A DNA stretch of 32,945 nt from an uncultured Oscillospiraceae bacterium (lineage in GTDB: Bacteria > Bacillota > Clostridia > Oscillospirales > Ruminococcaceae). The stretch spans positions 1 to 32,945 of the forward strand of contig UQMF01000024.1 in the NCBI GenBank assembly GCA_900542145.1, in the 5' to 3' direction. This document shows, piece after piece, positions 8,301 to 16,878 of the stretch (position 1 is its first letter; each line of letters starts with the position of its first letter). The position numbers and the translations under genes are program-made. The notes under the pieces were generated by a model that searched no databases, was not told the DNA's origin, and worked only from the letters and a program-made list of their open reading frames with translations.

Positions 8301-8353
8301 GGAACTCACAAAAATACCCGTGGAATATCCCACAGATTTTTTGTGTTGAAAGG

Positions 8354-8382
8354 TTGACAAAACCGCTTGAATGTGCTATCAT
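8354..8382 (+). promoter_or_regulatory. Promoter of the amino acid ABC operon
   Basis: TTGACA (8354-8359) and TATCAT (8377-8382) are separated by 17 bp, about 60 bp before the binding-protein start. Confidence 0.75.
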
Positions 8383-8443
8383 AATAAAGTGATTGCACGC
8401 TGATGTGCAGAGAATACAGACAATTAAAGGAAGGAAACTTATT

Positions 8444-9253
8444 ATGAAAATCAGAAAGATCGCTGCGCTGCTTCTGGCAGGCGTTATGACACTGGGAATC
8501 TGCTCCTGCAGCAAATCCGAAAAGACCGACTGGGACTACATAGCTGATAAGGGCACATTCGTTGCCGGAATCACCCTTTTTGAGCCGATGAACTACTACG
8601 ATGAGAACGGCGAGCTGACCGGATTCGAAACCGAGTTCACCAAGGCTGTATGCGAGAAGCTGGGCGTTGAGGCCAAGTTCCAGGAGATCGAGTGGGAAAA
8701 GAAGGAGATCGAGCTGAACGCAAAGACAATCGACGCTATCTGGAACGGTCTGACCGTTACCGAGGAGCGCAAGGAGAACATGTCCTTCTCCAAGTCCTAT
8801 GTAAGAAACAAGCAGGTCGTTATCATCAACACCAAGAACGCTGACAAGTACACCGACATCGCTTCCATGGCTGGCGCAAAGTGCGCTGCTGAGAGCGGCT
8901 CCGCTGGTCAGACCGCAATCGAAACCAACGACGTTCTCTCCCAGAACGAGTTCATCGGTGCTTCCGCTCAGAAGGACGTTCTTCTGGAGCTCAAGGCTGG
9001 CACTGTTGAGATCGGCGTTCTGGACTATGTAATGGCAAAGGCTTCCATCGGCGAGGGCACTGACTACTCTGATCTGATGATCGTTGACGGTATCGAGCTG
9101 ACTCCTGAGGAGTACGCTATCGGCATGAGAAAGGACGACACCAAGACCGTTGAGAAGATCAACTCCGCTATCGACGAGCTGGTTGCTGACGGCACACTGA
9201 AGGCTCTTGCAGAGAAGTACGGTCTGGCTGACGTTTACGCATTCGATAACTGA
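8444..9253 (+). CDS. Amino acid ABC transporter substrate-binding lipoprotein
   Basis: A 269-aa SBP_bac_3 family binding protein for polar amino acids. It starts with a lipoprotein signal peptide (KIRK, then a hydrophobic stretch) with Cys22 as the likely lipidated residue (ICSC). The mature part starts DWDYIADKGTFVAGITLFEPMNYYDENGELTGFETEF, typical of the His/Gln/Arg-binding group. Its codon bias matches strongly expressed genes such as pnp and purA. ATG 8444 follows AAGGAAGGAAA. A hairpin after the gene separates it from the permease and ATPase genes, which would give excess binding protein. Glutamine or another polar amino acid is the likely substrate but is not proven. Confidence 0.93.
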   Translation: MKIRKIAALLLAGVMTLGICSCSKSEKTDWDYIADKGTFVAGITLFEPMNYYDENGELTGFETEFTKAVCEKLGVEAKFQEIEWEKKEIELNAKTIDAIWNGLTVTEERKENMSFSKSYVRNKQVVIINTKNADKYTDIASMAGAKCAAESGSAGQTAIETNDVLSQNEFIGASAQKDVLLELKAGTVEIGVLDYVMAKASIGEGTDYSDLMIVDGIELTPEEYAIGMRKDDTKTVEKINSAIDELVADGTLKALAEKYGLADVYAFDN

Positions 9254-9275
9254 TCTGAAGCGCAATAAACAAGTG

Positions 9276-9312
9276 GGTGGGACGGATTCGCCCCACCTTG
9301 CTGTTATTTTAT
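9276..9312 (+). terminator. Intercistronic partial terminator
   Basis: GGTGGG (9276-9281) pairs with CCCACC (9292-9297), followed by a T-rich stretch. A leaky terminator here would make binding-protein mRNA exceed permease and ATPase mRNA. Confidence 0.55.
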
Positions 9313-9343
9313 TCCATAGTTAATTTAGATTTGAGGTCTGAAA

Positions 9344-9991
9344 ATGTCTTTTCTTGAAGTAACCGCACAGCTTGCGGACGGATTCCTGATGACGCTGCTT
9401 ATTTTCGGCGTGACGCTTGTGGGAGCTATCCCCCTGGGACTGCTCATCATGTTTGGCTCCATGTCGAAATTCCAGCCGGTGAAATGGCTGTTCAAGATTT
9501 TCGTGTGGATAATCCGCGGAACTCCGCTCATGCTACAGATAATCCTGGTATTTTACGGTCCTGGTCTAATGGGACTGGGCGTGAAGTTTGACAGACTCAT
9601 GGCTGTTATTCTCGCATTCATCATCAACTACGCCTGCTATTTCTCGGAGATTTACCGCGGTGGAATCGAGAGCATTCCGAAGGGGCAGTACGAGGCAGGG
9701 CAGGTTCTCGGAATGTCCAAGACGCAGATCTTTTTCAAGGTCGTGCTGTTCCAAGTCGTGAAGCGTATTGTGCCACCCATGGGCAACGAGATAATCACCC
9801 TGGTAAAGGACACGTCCCTGGCGCGCGTTATTGCTGTCGTGGAGCTTGTCAAGGCTGCGGAGACCATCGTTTCGCTGAAGTCGCTTATCTGGCCGCTTTT
9901 CTATGTTGGCGCATTCTATCTGCTGTTTACGGGAATAGTAACTATACTGCTGAACTTCATTGAGAAGAAGATGAACTACTACCAGGGCTGA
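9344..9991 (+). CDS. Amino acid ABC transporter permease
   Basis: A 215-aa integral membrane permease of the His/Glu/Gln/Arg-type family (BPD_transp_1). Transmembrane segments fall at about residues 15-38, 55-75, 80-100 and 180-205. The conserved IRGTPLMLQI segment (about 50-59) and the ATPase-contacting EAA loop YEAGQVLGMSKTQIFFKVVLFQ are present. A GAGGT site precedes the ATG. It is 14 bp ahead of the ATPase gene. A single permease gene suggests a homodimeric channel. Confidence 0.94.
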   Translation: MSFLEVTAQLADGFLMTLLIFGVTLVGAIPLGLLIMFGSMSKFQPVKWLFKIFVWIIRGTPLMLQIILVFYGPGLMGLGVKFDRLMAVILAFIINYACYFSEIYRGGIESIPKGQYEAGQVLGMSKTQIFFKVVLFQVVKRIVPPMGNEIITLVKDTSLARVIAVVELVKAAETIVSLKSLIWPLFYVGAFYLLFTGIVTILLNFIEKKMNYYQG

Positions 9992-10004
9992 TGGAGGTGC
10001 GATC

Positions 10005-10799
10005 ATGGCTTTATTAGAAGTAAACGGAATATTCAAGCGCTTCGGCAAGACCGAGGTGCTCAAGGGTATCGACTTCTCGATGGAAAAGGGCGAGGTGCTG
10101 GCGATAATCGGCTCCTCCGGCAGCGGAAAGACCACGCTGCTGCGCTGCATGAACTTCCTTGAAACCCCGGACGCCGGAAGTATGATACTTGACGGCAAAG
10201 AGCTGTACAATGCCAGCTGCAAGTACTCCGACCGGGATATCCGCGCAAAGCGGCTGCATTTCGGACTTGTGTTCCAGTCCTTCAACCTGTTTCCGCAGTA
10301 CACCGTCCTGAAGAACGTGTGCCTTGCCCCGGAGCTTATGCAGATAGGGCAGAGCGACAGAATACTATCTCCGCAGGAAAAATCCCAGATAAAGAACCAG
10401 ATAGATGAGAATGCGCGCTCGATACTGGCTTCCGTGGGACTTTCCGAGAAGCTGATGAACTACCCCTGCGAGCTTTCCGGCGGACAGCAGCAGCGAGTTG
10501 CGATCGCGAGGGCGCTGGCGATGAATCCGACGATACTGTGCTTTGACGAACCGACTTCCGCACTGGATCCGGAGCTTACCGGGGAAGTCCTCCGCGTAAT
10601 AAAGGAGCTCAAGGACGCCGGGCGCACGATGATCCTCGTCACCCACGAGATGGGATTCGCGAGGAGCGCGGCGGATAAGGTGATCTTCATGGCGGACGGA
10701 GTTATCGAGGAGTACGGCACGCCTGAGCAGGTGTTCGGGAATCCTGTCAGCGACAAGACCAAGTCGTTCCTGGAAAAGTCCCTCGAAAACATAACATGA
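10005..10799 (+). CDS. Amino acid ABC transporter ATP-binding protein
   Basis: A 264-aa ABC ATPase of the polar amino acid group. Walker A GSSGSGKT is at residues 36-43, the Q-loop at VFQSFNLFP (about 89-97), the signature LSGGQQQR at 157-164, Walker B ILCFDEP with Asp181-Glu182, and the switch His in LVTHEMGFA. A GGAGGTG site precedes the ATG. It should pair with the permease directly upstream to drive import of the substrate bound by the lipoprotein. Confidence 0.95.
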   Translation: MALLEVNGIFKRFGKTEVLKGIDFSMEKGEVLAIIGSSGSGKTTLLRCMNFLETPDAGSMILDGKELYNASCKYSDRDIRAKRLHFGLVFQSFNLFPQYTVLKNVCLAPELMQIGQSDRILSPQEKSQIKNQIDENARSILASVGLSEKLMNYPCELSGGQQQRVAIARALAMNPTILCFDEPTSALDPELTGEVLRVIKELKDAGRTMILVTHEMGFARSAADKVIFMADGVIEEYGTPEQVFGNPVSDKTKSFLEKSLENIT

Positions 10800-10977
10800 T
10801 TTCTTGCAATACTCGATTTTGAATCTTGCAAAAATGCCACGCTGATCAATTGAAAATCGACAGCTATATACGATTTTTGAAACTGAATCTGCTTTACAAT
10901 TCAGACAATCTTGCGTATTTTGTGCATTGTGCACTGAAATCTGCCGGATTTGTGCTGCAATTTGTTGAATAATGTGA
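10800..10977. other. AT-rich intergenic region between ABC operon and glutamine synthetase
   Basis: No gene is supported here. It holds short inverted repeats, including CGATTTT (10814-10820) with AAAATCG (10854-10860) and GTGCA/TGCAC around 10922-10934. No clear terminator for the ABC operon was found, although the first pair could be one with a long loop. Confidence 0.5.
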
Positions 10978-11006
10978 TTGACAAAATCCGCGTTTTCGGC
11001 TAAAAT
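10978..11006 (+). promoter_or_regulatory. Promoter of glutamine synthetase
   Basis: TTGACA (10978-10983) and TAAAAT (11001-11006) have a 17-bp spacer. The start site would be near 11013, giving a leader of about 107 nt. Confidence 0.8.
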
Positions 11007-11029
11007 ATAAGTGTAATCAAGAAACAAGG

Positions 11030-11081
11030 GCGTTTCAGAGTAAGGGGTAATTGCCCCCAGTCTGAAGCGCTATTTTTGTTT
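11030..11081 (+). promoter_or_regulatory. Leader terminator (attenuator) of glutamine synthetase
   Basis: GCGTTTCAGA (11030-11039) pairs with TCTGAAGCGC (11061-11070), enclosing GGGG/CCCC, and is followed by TATTTTTGTTT. This is a complete intrinsic terminator inside the transcribed leader, between promoter and ribosome binding site. Readthrough control by nitrogen status is inferred. I did not find the paired hexaloop hairpins expected of an ANTAR target. Confidence 0.7.
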
Positions 11082-11119
11082 CGCAAAACCTAAACATAAC
11101 TCTAAGGAGGAAAAGGGAC

Positions 11120-13210
11120 ATGGCAGAACATTTTAACGTAGTGGAGCAGTTCGGCATTGACGTTTTCAACGAGGAAACGATGAAGCAGCGCCTTCCGAAG
11201 AATGTATTCAAGGCTCTGAAGAAGACCATTGCCGAGGGCAAGGAGCTTGACAGCAGCATTGCAGACGTAGTCGCAAGCGCAATGAAGGACTGGGCGATCG
11301 AGAAGGGCGCAACACATTACACCCACTGGTTCCAGCCTATGACCGGTATCACCGCTGAGAAGCACGACAGCTTCATCTCTCCGATGGGCGACGGCACCGT
11401 TATCATGGAGTTCTCCGGCAAGGAGCTGATCAAGGGCGAGCCTGACGCTTCCAGCTTCCCGTCCGGCGGTATCCGCGCTACATTTGAGGCAAGAGGCTAT
11501 ACGGCATGGGATCCTACCTCCTACGCTTTCGTAAAGGGCGGCTCCCTCTATATTCCTACCGCATTCTATTCTTACTCCGGCGAGGCCCTGGACAAGAAGA
11601 CTCCTCTGCTCCGCTCCATGGACGTGGTTTCTGACGCAGCGCTGAGGATCCTCAGACTGTTCGGCAACACCACCACAAAGAGAGTAGTTGCAACTGTAGG
11701 CGCTGAGCAGGAGTACTTCCTGGTAAACAAGGCTACCTACGATAAGAGAAAGGACCTGATTTTCACCGGCAGAACGCTGTTCGGCGCTCCGGCTCCCAAG
11801 GGTCAGGAACTTGACGACCACTATTTCGGTACTATCAAGGATCGTGTAGCGAACTACATGAAGGACCTGGACGAGCACATGTGGAAGCTCGGCATCACCT
11901 CCAAGACCAAGCACAACGAGGTTGCACCGGCACAGCACGAGAACGCTCCCATCTTCGCTCCGGCAAACCTGGCTACCGACCAGAACCAGCTGACAATGGA
12001 GCTGATGAAGAAGATCGCCCTGGAGCATGGTCTGGTATGCCTGCTGCATGAGAAGCCCTTCGCAGGGATCAACGGTTCCGGTAAGCATGACAACTGGTCG
12101 CTGTCCACCGACGACGGTCAGAACCTGCTGGATCCCGGTAAGTCTCCGATGGAGAATGCGCAGTTCCTGACATTTCTTGTTGCCATCATCAAGGCAGTTG
12201 ACGAGTATTCCGACCTGCTCAGACTTTCCGTGGCTTCCGCTGGTAACGACCACAGACTGGGCGCTAACGAGGCACCTCCTGCGATCATCTCCATCTTCCT
12301 CGGCGAGGAGCTTGAGAATGTTATCGAGGCTCTTGAGGAGGGCAGGGAGTACACCTCCGGTCACTCCATGTTCAACGTCGGCGTATCCTCTCTCCCGAAC
12401 TTCCCGAAGGATACCACTGATAGAAACAGAACATCTCCGTTCGCATTCACCGGCAATAAGTTCGAGTTCAGAAGCGCAGGCTCAAGTCTGAATATTGCAG
12501 GTCCGAACACAGTACTGAACACCATCGTCGCAAACTCCCTGACGGAATTCGCAGACGAGCTTGAGAAGGCTGACGACTTCAACGCAGCGCTCCACGATCT
12601 GCTCGTTAAGAACATCAAGGCTCACAAGAGAATCATCTTCAACGGCAACGGTTACGGCGCTGAGTGGTTGGTAGAGGCTGAGAAGCGCGGTCTGCCGAAC
12701 CTCAAGACAACTGTAGACGCTATCCCGTCGCTTACTGCTGAGAAGAACGTAAAGGTATTCACCAAGTTCGGCGTATACAGCGAGGTAGAGCTGCATGCGC
12801 GCCAGGAGATCAACTACGAGAACTACTCCAAGATCATCAACATCGAGGCGCTGACCACCAGCGATATGGCTAAGACAGAGATCCTGCCGGCAGTCATGAA
12901 GTTCGCGAAGGACGTATGCGATATTGCCGCAAGCAAGAAGGCAGTTGGCGTAGAGCCGACAGTCGAGGTGGCTATGGCGAACAAGGTCAACACTCTGACT
13001 GTATCCCTGAACGAGAAGATCGACGCACTGAACGCCGCTATCGTAAAGGCACAGGGCGTATCCGACTATGCAGAGCAGGCTAAGGTATACTGCGACGAGG
13101 TATTCGTAGCAATGCAGAGCCTGAGAGCAGTTGCCGACGAGCTTGAAACCATCGTTGGTGAGGAATACTGGCCGTTCCCGACATACGACGAGCTCCTGTT
13201 CAACGTATGA
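11120..13210 (+). CDS. glnN: Glutamine synthetase, type III
   Basis: A 696-aa type III glutamine synthetase, which makes glutamine from glutamate, ammonia and ATP as a large dodecamer. The GSIII N-terminal domain is followed by family blocks including THYTHWFQPMTG, the PSGGIRATFEARGYTAWDP region, GAEQEYFLV, NEVAPAQHENAPIF (glutamate and metal binding) and NGSGKHDNWSLS. The C-terminal third carries the GSIII-specific helical extension. The ATG is preceded by AAGGAGG. Codon bias is extreme, so expression is high. Its position beside an amino acid importer and near asparaginase and asparagine synthetase fits nitrogen assimilation. Confidence 0.97.
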   Translation: MAEHFNVVEQFGIDVFNEETMKQRLPKNVFKALKKTIAEGKELDSSIADVVASAMKDWAIEKGATHYTHWFQPMTGITAEKHDSFISPMGDGTVIMEFSGKELIKGEPDASSFPSGGIRATFEARGYTAWDPTSYAFVKGGSLYIPTAFYSYSGEALDKKTPLLRSMDVVSDAALRILRLFGNTTTKRVVATVGAEQEYFLVNKATYDKRKDLIFTGRTLFGAPAPKGQELDDHYFGTIKDRVANYMKDLDEHMWKLGITSKTKHNEVAPAQHENAPIFAPANLATDQNQLTMELMKKIALEHGLVCLLHEKPFAGINGSGKHDNWSLSTDDGQNLLDPGKSPMENAQFLTFLVAIIKAVDEYSDLLRLSVASAGNDHRLGANEAPPAIISIFLGEELENVIEALEEGREYTSGHSMFNVGVSSLPNFPKDTTDRNRTSPFAFTGNKFEFRSAGSSLNIAGPNTVLNTIVANSLTEFADELEKADDFNAALHDLLVKNIKAHKRIIFNGNGYGAEWLVEAEKRGLPNLKTTVDAIPSLTAEKNVKVFTKFGVYSEVELHARQEINYENYSKIINIEALTTSDMAKTEILPAVMKFAKDVCDIAASKKAVGVEPTVEVAMANKVNTLTVSLNEKIDALNAAIVKAQGVSDYAEQAKVYCDEVFVAMQSLRAVADELETIVGEEYWPFPTYDELLFNV

Positions 13211-13299
13211 TCCGCAGAAAACATAGAGTATGCGGCACTGAATCATGACTTAAAGCGTAAATTCTCGCTTTAAGATATCCCGCTCCCTTTCCCTTTTTT

Positions 13300-13327
13300 G
13301 GGGCTGTCCCGTGACAGCCCCTTTTTT
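13300..13327 (+). terminator. Rho-independent terminator after glutamine synthetase
   Basis: A perfect 9-bp stem GGGGCTGTC (13300-13308) with GACAGCCCC (13313-13321) is followed by TTTTTTC. An additional palindrome, TTAAAGCG/CGCTTTAA (13250-13257 with 13266-13273), lies just upstream. Confidence 0.92.
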
Positions 13328-13401
13328 CTTTGTCTGAGTGACATGATTTTTTACAGACATAATCAAGCGCGGTGTATACTGAGTAAAAAAGGAGGTTGCC
13401 C

Positions 13402-15264
13402 ATGAGAATCAGAAGAACATTATCGGGATTACTGTCGGCGGCAGTGCTGCTGAGTTCCGGCTGCATGCAGAAAAAAGAGATAAACCTGGAAGAGGAAAGC
13501 ACCGCGGAGAGCAGCGCACCGTCCGTGAATCCCACCGTGGAGGAGAGCGCTGCGGCGGCTGACCCGGTGAGCGAACTGCTGTCGGCATTGAATCGCGACA
13601 CGGAGTTCAGCCAGTTCCCCGAAACCCCGGCGTCGGATTTCGAATGGGAGGAGGACGAGCTGGCCGGAATCAAGATAACCGGCTACACCGGCTCTGATCC
13701 CACCGTCAGAATCCCGGAGAAGATCAACGGAGTTACCGTGAACATCGTGAATATCCAGAACGGCGGCGCCATGGAAACGCTGGCGATCCCGGCATGCGTG
13801 CTGAATATATGGAACGACTGCGATTCTGAGGACGGAAGCGGAAGTCCGCTGCTGAAAGAGGTGTATATCTCCCCGGACAGCCAGAGCTTCTGTAGTATTG
13901 ACGGCGTGGTTTACAAGCTAAACGAGGACAGGATAGAGGACAACGGTTATGTTGACTATGTCTACAACGGAACGCTGTCTGTGACCCTCGTCCCGGAGGC
14001 GAGGGAAAAGGAGATCCCATTTCCGGACAACGTGACCTATGTCGAGGACTGCGCGTTCCGCAACAGCCATGTGGATTCCGTGGTGCTTCCGGATACGGTG
14101 ACCGCGATAGAACGCGGTGCGTTCGTGTGTTCCCGGAACAGGAGCATTGAGTTCAGGGGAGATCTTGAGTCAGTTCCGATAGGCGCGTTCTATTCCTGCG
14201 CAGCCGAGCAGATAATCTTTGACGGCAGTATCGGAACCATCGAGGACAGCGCATTCAGCCAGGCTGCGAATCTTAAGTCCATGGTTATCCCGGAGGGCAC
14301 CTCCGACATAGGCGCCCAGGCGTTCCTGGAGTGCCCCTCCCTTGAGAGCGTGGTTATTCCCGGGTCGGTTTCCTCCATCGGGCAATATGCGTTTGAGCAT
14401 TGCACCGCCCTGACGGACATTACGTTCTCCGACGGACTGAAGAGCATAGGCGACTACGCGTTCCACAGGTGCAATTCCATCGCGCATGTTGACCTCCCGT
14501 CCACGCTGGAATCCATCGGTGAATGGGCGTTTTCTGAAACCAGGATCACCGAGCTTACACTCCCGGATAGCCTGACATTCCTTAACGAACGCTCGATTTC
14601 ATACGATGAGCCGATGACGGTGTATTACCGCGGCGTTGCGTTCAGTCTTATTCCGGGCAAGAGGATACCCAACGACCTGCTTGACCGCATAAACAACCAG
14701 TCCTCCACCGGCAATGTGGATTGCCATATCCGCCGGGTAGGCGATGTGCTGGTGTGGGACGAATATCCCGGCGCCCAGGAGTATTACCTCCGCTGGGACA
14801 AGTTCGAGGAGGAGTGCTACTACAACAACTCCGTGAACATAATCTACCGGATACAGGATCACGGCAGGGTCGAGTGGGGCGACGACGTAAATCTCACGCT
14901 GTATGCGGTGAGAGCGGACGGCACGGAGGATTACGCCGGCGCGTTCACCTACCGCTACCAAAACAACCCGTATTCCTGGCAGGACGCGCAGGCGGCAGGG
15001 CTGACCACCCAGGGAAGCTACCACATCAGCAGGGTATACACTGAGCTCATGTGGGACGAGTACCCCGGGTCTGGCTTCTATTCTATACAGGGAAACGGAC
15101 TCAATGTTGGCGTCATGGGGAATTCCACTACTGACCTTATTGAGGAGATGGGCAACAACGGCGCATTCCAGTACGGAAGCACTTACACCTTCGACCTGTA
15201 CGCATACGACGAAAATTATGAGGAGGTGTACATGGACACCTTCAGTTTTGAGTACACCTATTAA
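13402..15264 (+). CDS. BspA-like leucine-rich-repeat lipoprotein
   Basis: A 620-aa predicted surface lipoprotein. The signal peptide ends in LSSGC with lipidated Cys21, then a Ser/Glu-rich linker (about 25-60). From about 200 to 400 there are repeats of the LRR_5 (BspA/TpLRR) type, with recurrent units such as SIGDYAFHRC and SIGQYAFEHC followed by LxxVxIPxxV. The C-terminal part holds two related beta-sandwich-like repeats (about 440-525 and 535-620), both containing WDEYPG. It is probably involved in adhesion or glycan binding. ATG 13402 follows AAAGGAGG. It converges with the ABC operon across a large palindrome. Confidence 0.9.
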   Translation: MRIRRTLSGLLSAAVLLSSGCMQKKEINLEEESTAESSAPSVNPTVEESAAAADPVSELLSALNRDTEFSQFPETPASDFEWEEDELAGIKITGYTGSDPTVRIPEKINGVTVNIVNIQNGGAMETLAIPACVLNIWNDCDSEDGSGSPLLKEVYISPDSQSFCSIDGVVYKLNEDRIEDNGYVDYVYNGTLSVTLVPEAREKEIPFPDNVTYVEDCAFRNSHVDSVVLPDTVTAIERGAFVCSRNRSIEFRGDLESVPIGAFYSCAAEQIIFDGSIGTIEDSAFSQAANLKSMVIPEGTSDIGAQAFLECPSLESVVIPGSVSSIGQYAFEHCTALTDITFSDGLKSIGDYAFHRCNSIAHVDLPSTLESIGEWAFSETRITELTLPDSLTFLNERSISYDEPMTVYYRGVAFSLIPGKRIPNDLLDRINNQSSTGNVDCHIRRVGDVLVWDEYPGAQEYYLRWDKFEEECYYNNSVNIIYRIQDHGRVEWGDDVNLTLYAVRADGTEDYAGAFTYRYQNNPYSWQDAQAAGLTTQGSYHISRVYTELMWDEYPGSGFYSIQGNGLNVGVMGNSTTDLIEEMGNNGAFQYGSTYTFDLYAYDENYEEVYMDTFSFEYTY

Positions 15265-15270
15265 GACAAA

Positions 15271-15507
15271 CAGGCAGGTACAAACCTGCCTCAGACTGTC
15301 GATAAAGGCACATCTGCGTCGTCAACGCCAGTTTGGCAGGCACAAACACGATGTTTGTGCTGTTGCCCCCCAGCCCGACACGATGTCGGGCAACTAAGGG
15401 CAACATGCACAAAGCCTAGCCAAACTGGCGTTTCCTAGCATCTGCACCTTTCTCGGCAGTCTGGGAAGATACTTTTTCAACAAGCTGAGGCAGGTACAAA
15501 CCTGCCT
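15271..15507. repeat. Nested palindromic element between convergent genes
   Basis: Two identical 20-bp hairpin units (15272-15291 and 15488-15507), each self-complementary, flank a long inverted repeat. Its arms (15293-15337 and 15419-15462) match almost perfectly in their outer and inner parts. Inside are GCACAAAC/GTTTGTGC (15340-15347, 15353-15360) and GCCCGACA/TGTCGGGC (15373-15380, 15384-15391), the latter enclosed by TTGCCC/GGGCAA (15363-15368, 15398-15403). The right unit is followed by TTCTTTTTATT and can terminate the LRR transcript. It has no coding capacity and looks like a MITE-like or structured-RNA element. Confidence 0.8.
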
Positions 15508-15514
15508 GTTCTTT

Positions 15515-16189
15515 TTATTCCGCCGCGGCGCGTAGTATCCGTTTTCCGCAAAGCACTGAAACTGTCCCGGAAATCGCCGCCAGCACCGGAGCGCCGGCAT
15601 AGAACACTAACCTGAGCATACTCTCCGTGTTCTTACAGTCCAGGGCCGTCGTCAGAACCACGACCACTGCTATCATCATGATTATTTCCGCCGCGATGTA
15701 AAGTACGTTGGAAACTTTCGTGCCGAACTTCATTGCGAGAGGAAATACCGGGAACAGCAGACATGCCTGTAGTATCCCCATGCACAGGGGAATGGTGATC
15801 ATAGGCTCCGCCGGGAGCGGCGTGAGGATCAGCCCGATAATGTTGAACGTCAGCGAGTACGCCGTCAGTATCCCGATGATAATGCATGTTGCCGTGAATT
15901 TCGCCATGATTATCGCGCTGCGGGAAACCGGGAAAGTCTGCACGATACGGCTCCAGCCGGATTTCAGATCGGCGTCCATCGTGTTGAGGACGAAGGACGA
16001 GAACAGGCTGATACAGAGGTAATTCGCGATACAGAACAGCCCCATTATCAGGAACTGCGGCTGGATGCCCGTGAATTCAGAATCGTACAGCGCAAAGCAG
16101 GACAGAGTATAGGGCACCAGCATTATCAGCATTGCCAGCGTGATCTGGAATTTCACGCAGTAGATATCTTTCAGGATAAGCCCCTTCAA
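15515..16189 (-). CDS. ABC-2 type transporter permease (ABC2_membrane_5-like)
   Basis: A 224-aa membrane protein with six hydrophobic segments and the N-terminus MKGLILKDIYCVKFQ. This LLxKDxY-like start is typical of ABC2_membrane_5 permeases paired with YtrB/BcrA-like ATPases. Its start codon overlaps the stop of the second permease gene in an ATGA arrangement, so it is the last gene of a four-gene operon. The exported substrate, possibly an antimicrobial peptide or cell-wall-active compound, is unknown. Confidence 0.85.
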   Translation of the reverse strand: MKGLILKDIYCVKFQITLAMLIMLVPYTLSCFALYDSEFTGIQPQFLIMGLFCIANYLCISLFSSFVLNTMDADLKSGWSRIVQTFPVSRSAIIMAKFTATCIIIGILTAYSLTFNIIGLILTPLPAEPMITIPLCMGILQACLLFPVFPLAMKFGTKVSNVLYIAAEIIMMIAVVVVLTTALDCKNTESMLRLVFYAGAPVLAAISGTVSVLCGKRILRAAAE

Positions 16190-16878
16190 CAGATGTTCCC
16201 CCTTTCAACTCTTCTTACAAGCAGCGCATAGAACAGTGCGTAAATCAGCACAACCGTCAGGAGAAATACCGCAGTTGGAACGGGAGTTATAAGCGATTTG
16301 ATGTCTATTCGGAAGCCGCCGTCCGTTTTTGCCTGGATAAGATTTATCGGCAGCACCGTTCCGAATCCTATTATCAGTCCGACCACCATGCCAGCCTTTT
16401 CGGCATTCTTGAACTTTATGACGAGCGGCAGCATGACCCACTGAACCAGTCCGATGAGTATCCCCACCATGGGATAGAGCCTGAATAGTAACCCGGTATC
16501 GGGGAGAACGTCCGCGTCTATTAATGCGTAAAACGCAAGCATGAGCATTCCCATGACGATGCCGTAGGCGCTGAAGCAGAAGTTCTTCAGCAGCTCCGTC
16601 ATGATGAACTGCCTGGGAGTCACCGCGCTCAGGGCGTAGTTCGCAAAACGTGTTTTCAGCGAGTTTTCCAGCTCCCGGTCCACTCCCTCCAGCGCGAGGA
16701 CTACGGAAATCAGCGGAAACACAGGCAGCAGGAACATCAACACCGAAGCGATGTCGCTGTAGCTTCGGGACAGATATATCAGAACAACTCCCACGACAGC
16801 CGCAATCACGGAATACACCGCCGTCCCGATGATGAATCCGCGGTTGCGCAGCAGGGAGGAATACAGCAGCCCCCTCAT
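16186..16878 (-). CDS. ABC-2 type transporter permease
   Basis: A 230-aa membrane protein with about six hydrophobic segments, starting MRGLLYSSLLRNRGFIIGTAVYSVI. It overlaps the ATPase stop at its start and the next permease start at its end. The early motif LEGVDRELENSLKTRFANYALSAVTPRQFIMTELLKN fits the cytoplasmic loop that contacts the ATPase in ABC-2 permeases. It probably forms a heterodimer with the second permease. Confidence 0.85.
   Translation of the reverse strand: MRGLLYSSLLRNRGFIIGTAVYSVIAAVVGVVLIYLSRSYSDIASVLMFLLPVFPLISVVLALEGVDRELENSLKTRFANYALSAVTPRQFIMTELLKNFCFSAYGIVMGMLMLAFYALIDADVLPDTGLLFRLYPMVGILIGLVQWVMLPLVIKFKNAEKAGMVVGLIIGFGTVLPINLIQAKTDGGFRIDIKSLITPVPTAVFLLTVVLIYALFYALLVRRVERGNIC

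Noticed and set aside
11013..11081. ANTAR-type antitermination target in the glutamine synthetase leader
   Set aside because: ANTAR targets need two hairpins with hexaloops carrying A at position 1 and G at position 4; the loop here (TAATTG) does not fit and no second such hairpin was found.
15271..15507. CRISPR array
   Set aside because: Only two copies of the 20-bp unit exist, about 200 bp apart, with palindromes rather than unique spacers between them; no cas gene is in the window.
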